From NCBI GenBank assembly GCA_002005505.1, contig KV908647.1, positions 106,837 to 116,836 of the forward strand: DNA of 10,000 nucleotides, given 5' to 3'. Positions 1 to 10,000 of the stretch are shown here, one piece after another (position 1 is the stretch's first letter; the number at the start of each line of letters is the position of its first letter). The stretch is from Botryococcus braunii. Its lineage: Eukaryota; Chlorophyta; Trebouxiophyceae. The notes below the pieces were generated by a model that worked only from the letters and a program-made list of their open reading frames with translations, searched no databases and had not been told where the DNA came from. Position numbers and translations under genes: made by a program.

Positions 1-91
1 CACACACACACACACAGAGACACACACACACAGACAGAGAGAGAGAGGGGGGGGGGGGCAGAGAGAGTGTGTGAGAGAGAGGGGGGGGGGG
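1..91. repeat. Compound (CA)n-(GA)n-(G)n microsatellite
   Basis: CA repeats with GA interruptions, then G runs at about 49-58 and 81-91. On the coding strand it is the start of the intron after exon 5 (C-run, then TC and TG repeats). It continues past the left edge. Confidence 0.9.
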
Positions 92-102
92 CGGAGATGA
101 AC

Positions 103-5383
<5,281 letters not shown>

Positions 5384-5424
5384 CCCACCTCGCTGCCACT
5401 CCTGCAGCGGGGCCACACCGTATT

Positions 5425-5437
5425 CAATAATATATCT
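5425..5437 (-). promoter_or_regulatory. Possible TATA-like element upstream of the sialidase-like gene
   Basis: On the minus strand an A/T stretch (GATATATTATTG) lies 42-54 nt upstream of the chosen start codon. This spacing would allow a very short 5' leader. The match is only compositional and no other core element is visible. Confidence 0.2.
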
Positions 5438-5449
5438 TTTGGTTCTCAA

Positions 5450-6672
5450 ACTGTCAGCCATCTGGATCACCTGAATTTCAAAGTATGCTTGTGTTTCGTA
5501 GCCGAGGATATCGTGCAACCCTTAACGATCGAAGCCGGGCTTCTAACAATTGACGAGGAATAGCCAGTCCGCTGAAATTATGATACATAGAATCTGGTAC
5601 TAAATTCTCATGGGTACACCCAGGTATAACAGACCGTGAATGGCCGTCTAAATGGAATCAACGTGTTTGCTTCCCGTGTCGCTTCCGCCACCATATCGAG
5701 ATCAGCTGTCAATTATACAAAAATAAATACACTGAGGAGAAATCTAATGATAACTTACATCAGTTATAGCTGGACACTCACCGGCGTCAAAGTACAAGAG
5801 CCTAGTCGACAACCGACTACATTGCCGTTGCAACCCCCCACCATCAACCGGCGCGGGGTCACACACCCTCCACGCCTTACTACCACCGAACCAGGCACTG
5901 AATTTGATCTTTAATGACTGGAAATCCCACTGATGGGGTGCGACTAATATATTGGGAGGCGCTGGAGCTGTGCTAGAGCATACCGTGCCTTGTGGTTACC
6001 GAAATAGCATGCTAGTCTAGCATTGCTAGAGCGATATCCGGTACAGTTACAGACTGTAACTTACAGTACGATTTGGCGATCGCAGCGATCGGATCGCCCC
6101 GCCGGGCCTCCGAAAACTTTTTCGGATAAAAGAGCTTCACTCTTAATATAAAAGCGTGTGAGGCCACTCGGCGGCCACTAGGGCGCCCACGCTGCGGGCG
6201 GCGCTGAGTGCAGGACAAAGAAAATTTACAACTCCGTGCATCCGCCCAGTACAGTGCAGGTTGGAGGAGCCTACATCTTGTCAGGGGTCATGAGACTCAG
6301 AAACTACGTGCTGGCTGAATTCACAGCCAGCAGCGCTGATCAAATCCAGTACTAGCAGCGCTGCCCCAATTCGAATCTGATATCAAAGCTGAATTCGATC
6401 TTGAGAATAAATCTTAATAGGAGAGGGGGGGAGTATAGCACTGGAAAGTTAGGTATGAGACAAGAATTGGCAAAACGGGGCTTTTTTCAAATGGGGTGTC
6501 TGGAATAGTCATCATGGTCCCTCTCGAGACGGCCTTGGACTCCAGAAGGTTCGGGCGGTACGGCCAAATGCACCATGATGCTCAGGACGTGCGGCGTCAA
6601 AGACAGGCATGAGAACCTCTTGGAACGGTCGAGAAATAGCCATGACCCGAATGTACCTCAGTCGTTGCGTTA
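5450..6672. other. No recognisable gene; small palindrome and GC-rich patch
   Basis: Short open frames here carry no family motif. Visible structure is limited. GTTACAGACTGTAAC (6046-6060) is a perfect palindrome around one base. A GC- and CpG-rich patch covers about 6073-6206. The tetramer-rich GCGATCGCAGCGATCGGATCGC lies at its left end. CAGCAGCGCTG and TAGCAGCGCTG form a short direct repeat near 6328-6363. Confidence 0.5.
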
Positions 6673-6823
6673 AGTACGTACACAAGGAAATCGTTACAGG
6701 AAGGGGGGGAGGGAAGCGATGAGTGCACATGGCCCGCAGGTAAGACCTAGTATGTATACAAGGAAATCGTTACAGGAAGGGGGGAGGGAAGCGATGAGTG
6801 CACATGGCCCGCAGGTAAGACCT
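6673..6823. repeat. About 75-bp tandem duplication, two near-identical copies
   Basis: Copy 1 starts AGTACGTACACAAGG at 6673. Copy 2 starts AGTATGTATACAAGG at 6749. Both run through AAATCGTTACAGGAAGG, a G run (7 versus 6 G) and GATGAGTGCACATGGCCCGC to AGGTAAGACCTA. Only a few differences are seen, so the duplication is recent. Confidence 0.92.
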
Positions 6824-7592
6824 AAACTCCCTTGTAATCACCCCGGAGAGGCAACCTGGTTGCACTTGCTTGCAAGCTGCCGACCCGCCGTCCATGCAAT
6901 TGTGAGATCCACTCGCCTGAAAGTCGAACACCAATCTAAGCCCTCATGAAAGTCCGAACCCCGAGTCAGGGTCCCTGACCCACCATTACTAATGATAGAA
7001 CGGGAGGGAGTCGAATGCACAGGTGGCAAACTAGATGGGAGCTTGTAAGCTTCGTGCATGGATCTGACTTAACCAGTGTCATCGTGAGCCACGTGTCAAG
7101 TCTGATACTTAGAAATAAGAAAGTGGGCAGACTATGTGCGAACATTGGAATTTTCATCATAATCTTCTTAAATTTACCAAATCTGTAGTGAAATGCACGA
7201 TTTCCTGTACAAATTCAAGCTTGCGGTACACTTAAAAATTGTACCTCACCAGAATATATGTACTGCACTATGTAGCAAATCCGTAACGAGAAAAACTTAC
7301 ATATCGGGTTTTTGCTACGTTGCGTAGATCCATGGAAACTATGGTCCGTAGAAATGCCAACACTACCATAGACACGGCCTTACGGTGGACGCCCTTGCAT
7401 CAAAACGGCACCTTGAGAATTTCGTACCATCACAGGGCGAACCATGGAAACATACATGGGTTTATTCTCCTACGGAATTAACGCATCTGCATGCCCAATT
7501 GATGAGCGGGTTATCCGTTACCACCATGGCGTCATGCTGGGCGTGCCTCAGCAACCTTAGCTAACAGGTACTATTAGGTTATGGGCACTGGC
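6824..7592. other. No recognisable gene or repeat
   Basis: Mixed-composition sequence with only short open frames and no motif that I recognise on either strand. Confidence 0.5.
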
Positions 7593-7720
7593 GTATCCTG
7601 TAATGAGCAGACAGGTCGCCAGTGGACAGAGTTACTCCAGCTCCAGTCCGTACGACTGTCTCCTGAGTATCATACACAACACTAGCATCTGGAAATGCCC
7701 AGCATCTTTCACAACCAGTT
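7593..7720. repeat. Diverged direct repeat, copy A
   Basis: Shares TTACTCCAGCT, CGTACGACTGTCT, CTGAGTATCATACACAA, ACTAGCATCTG and AGCATCTTTCACAACCAGTT with 7913-8050, in the same order. Its left flank AACAGGTACTATTAGG also resembles 8249-8272. Confidence 0.88.
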
Positions 7721-7809
7721 CCGTTACATCATTGTCTTGTACTCAAGCACCGATCAAGCAATTACTAGATAAGGCTCTAAACGGCTACTTTCAAATACAT
7801 GCCTATACT

Positions 7810-7852
7810 CCCTGAAGTCACTGTCCCTTGTCTGTTTTAAGTGACTACAGGG
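7810..7852. repeat. Inverted repeat between the two direct-repeat copies
   Basis: CCCTGAAGTCACT (7810-7822) pairs with AGTGACTACAGGG (7840-7852) with one mismatch, leaving a 17-nt loop. Confidence 0.7.
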
Positions 7853-7912
7853 AACACTAAACTTGTTCACTCTCACAATAGCAGAAGTGATACAACACAC
7901 ACTGCAGGCACC

Positions 7913-8050
7913 GTATCTGGAATAAGCGGACGGGTCGTTAGTGGAGAAAATTACTCCAGCTGCAGTTCGTACGACTGTCTGCTGAGTATCATACACAAGT
8001 GTTGGACAAGACTAGCATCTGAAAATGCCGAGCATCTTTCACAACCAGTT
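7913..8050. repeat. Diverged direct repeat, copy B
   Basis: Second copy of 7593-7720, 320 bp downstream. It carries about 11 extra bases (GTGTTGGACAA region) after CATACACAA and many point differences, so this duplication is older than the one at 6673. Confidence 0.88.
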
Positions 8051-8870
8051 GGCATTCACACCGGTGGGGCAGCCTTAACAATTCACCCGACAAGCGTGTA
8101 ATCTAGATCACATTGTACATTATGTTCAAAAACGTCCACAATCTACCGTGTCTCAAGGTACCTTATGTTCTCACTGGACCCATATCCTAATAGTGTACAC
8201 ATGAAGATCACTTAAAGCACAAGGCATTCAATAATAATGTTCAGAACTCAACAGGTACGCATTAGGAAATGGGTACCTCTATGGTCTCAGGATCTAACTC
8301 ACCTTCCAAAAATGATTGCTGGTGGTCAATCGGCTGCTCTTCTCTCGGTCGTCGTGGGGGTTAAAGCACATCACCCTCACTATAGCAACTTCGGACAAAG
8401 GACTCAAACAACTTAGAATAACCTATATGCTCTCTGCAGGAGTTTAGATAGATTTGCATGTGGTGGTCCAAGCGGGGGACATCATTATTAAAGGATTCAA
8501 AGGAGTTACGATTTCTGAGGGCAAGGTGGTCCTGCATATAACACCGAGTCACGTCTGAAGATGGGTTACGTGGGCAGCCTTACGTGCGCATCTTCAAAGA
8601 ATCTAACATCCTATCCAAAAAGTCACTGGACCATAGAAGATCATGCATGTTTACGTATCGTAAGCCATGGAGTAAAACGTAGCTCCATAGAGCACCCGGA
8701 TCTTCTGTACCTTCCGATAAGAGCTCGACGAAAGTGTACACATGTGGGGAAAACGACTTTGCTTGAGGGGTGCCCCGTCTTATGAAGCCTGTGCCCGGGC
8801 AACCTCTGGCCATCATGCCTCGAGGAGGGGCATGAATAAACATAATATGCAAAAACTAGCATAGGGTTCG
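8051..8870. other. No recognisable gene
   Basis: Open frames up to about 90 codons on both strands overlap each other and lack known motifs. A short block at 8249-8272 (CAACAGGTACGCATTAGG) resembles the flank of the direct repeat at 7563. Confidence 0.45.
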
Positions 8871-8934
8871 TGTTGGGTTTTGTGTTTCATTATGTCATGT
8901 TAATTTCAGGCAATTATGATTAGATCATTAGCTG

Positions 8935-8958
8935 TGAGTTAACTTCTCAGTTAACTCA
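8935..8958. repeat. Small perfect inverted repeat
   Basis: TGAGTTAAC and GTTAACTCA, 9-bp arms around a 6-nt loop (TTCTCA). Confidence 0.7.
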
Positions 8959-9466
8959 AGGTGAGGATGCCTTGACACTGGCTAAAGACAATCAGTTTAT
9001 GGGTATTAATGTATTGAAGGATAAACATTATATGGCTCTCGTCTACTTTTACCTTTTGTGGCTAGAAAACAAGCAGTTACCCTTAATAAATGCGTGCATG
9101 TGAGTACTTTTAAGATAAGGGTCCAAAACCTGCAGTTCTGGACCATTAGGGAGACATTAATTCAGGAAAAGGGTCAGGTGTATTTGAAGCGAGCACTTAA
9201 CGCGCTGATCTGAGTATTGATAGGCGTAGAACCCGGAAGGACAGGCTGTCAATCGATCTCTAAAGGCTTCTTCAAGCCGTCGTCTCCTGTTTGACTCGTC
9301 TGTTCTCCATTGTCTAGCTTTCTCTTCATCTCACTGTGTGTGAGCAATTCTTTGAAAGCTGTCTAATCTGGTAAGACTGGGTTCTGACGGCCTCAGTTCG
9401 TTCACAGCCATGAGTGCTGAATATTGACTATTTACTAACATAAGTGTGTCAATTATACAGATTGTA

Positions 9467-9511
9467 CACCAGTTCGACACCATTGAGTATGTGTGCCTGA
9501 TTGAACTGGTG
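9467..9511. repeat. Inverted repeat next to the long hairpin
   Basis: CACCAGTTC (9467-9475) pairs with GAACTGGTG (9503-9511) across 27 nt. It lies 4 nt from the left arm of the 9516-9611 hairpin. Confidence 0.65.
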
Positions 9512-9515
9512 CAAT

Positions 9516-9611
9516 ATTAAACATAGATTATCAATATAAGCACACGTATATCATCCAGATATTAACATCTGGATGATATACGTGTGCGTATATTGATAAT
9601 ATATGTTTAAT
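9516..9611. repeat. Near-perfect 45-bp inverted repeat with 6-nt loop
   Basis: Arms 9516-9560 and 9567-9611 are reverse complements at 43 of 45 positions, with loop ATTAAC. The arms carry the same CATCCAGAT/ATCTGGATG centre and TTAAACAT/ATGTTTAA ends. No matching target-site duplication is evident at the edges. Confidence 0.93.
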
Positions 9612-9761
9612 CTATACACCTTTGGATCTTGCAGATCACAGTTCGCAAGTAATTGAGAGTAATCAGGCTGGTTTGGCGCTGGTGCAGTGTAGCACATCGG
9701 ACAATTTCTCATGAGCAATCAAAGCTTAAAATTACATATTTATCAATCATGTTGATATACA

Positions 9762-9778
9762 TGGTATCTAAGATCAGG
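9762..9778 (+). other. Candidate retrotransposon primer-binding site
   Basis: TGGTATCTAAGATCAGG directly follows the candidate LTR end CA. TGGTATC matches the start of copia-type initiator-Met tRNA primer sites. The rest is only loosely similar. The remaining ~220 bases hold no recognisable gag motif. Confidence 0.3.
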
Positions 9779-10000
9779 CGCAACTTCCCCTTTCTGTTTG
9801 CCACTTCAAGTCTATACGTTTTTTATTGGCATCCCCTCGCAGTGCTCCTGTGCTTAATAGATCATCCAACGCGTTCTGACAAATCCTTCATGCTGGTCCA
9901 CGGACCTTCTATTGAGACTGTACCTCACCAGGTTTCTTTTTTCACCAGATCGTTAAGCCTTAGCCCTGCCGTTTAAAGATGGTTTTCTGCGAGTTCCTGC

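Larger units (their letters stand above)
8871..9761 (+). mobile_element. Candidate 5' LTR of a Ty1/copia-type retrotransposon
   Basis: The block begins TGTTGGGTTTTGTG and ends GATATACA, so its termini are TGT...ACA. It is followed at once by TGGTATCTAAGATCAGG. Plant-type copia elements typically have TGTTGG/TGTTAG starts, ACA ends and a primer-binding site beginning TGGTATC, complementary to the 3' end of initiator-Met tRNA. An AATAAA lies at 9085-9090. Length (891 bp) is within the usual LTR range. The partner LTR and the gag-pol part would lie beyond position 10000, and no target-site duplication can be tested, so this is tentative. Confidence 0.33.

Noticed and set aside
8361..8862. Overlapping short frames on both strands
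   Set aside because: None shows a recognisable motif, signal or exon-like border, and length alone is not enough in a eukaryotic genome.
9653..9976. A 107-codon plus-strand frame with hydrophobic stretches
   Set aside because: It spans the candidate LTR end and primer site and has no family motif. It is more likely chance than a membrane protein.

Overview
This is eukaryotic nuclear DNA. It carries one recognisable gene: a spliced, secreted sialidase-like (BNR/Asp-box, BNR_2-type) beta-propeller protein on the minus strand. The gene has a signal-peptide exon, GT-AG introns, and exons richer in GC than the flanking DNA. The sequence does not fix the species. Long dinucleotide microsatellites in the introns and a possible Ty1/copia LTR would suit a large, repeat-rich genome, such as a streptophyte alga or other alga, or an animal. 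This is a weak inference.

Layout: positions 103-5383 (minus strand) hold five coding exons: 5301-5383, 4295-4442, 3081-3380, 1244-1411 and 103-327. Reading them in order keeps one open frame of 308 residues, with intron phases 2,0,0,0 and then 0 at the last visible donor. The product starts with a cleavable signal peptide. It continues through the opening strand ([19 protein letters not shown]), three canonical Asp-boxes and a fourth degenerate one, the FWRE and WLIEGS motifs, FRT, and finally PNPNSK. The 3' end of the gene lies to the left of the window.

Every intron is loaded with simple repeats: (CA)n/(GT)n, (GA)n/(TC)n, a 104-nt T tract, G/C runs next to CA tracts, and a ~61-bp tandem repeat. 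Several tracts are complementary to one another within a single intron. All of these long microsatellites stop at about position 4784.

The right half (about 5450-10000) has no gene that I can recognise. It holds a two-copy ~75-bp tandem duplication (6673-6823), a diverged direct repeat (7593-7720 and 7913-8050) with a hairpin between the copies, and small palindromes. Near the right edge is a candidate 5' LTR of a Ty1/copia-type element (8871-9761, TGTTGG...ATACA, followed by TGGTATC). A near-perfect 45-bp inverted repeat (9516-9611) lies inside it. Only the sialidase-like gene is well supported as coding. No RNA genes, CRISPR arrays or bacterial operon features were seen.
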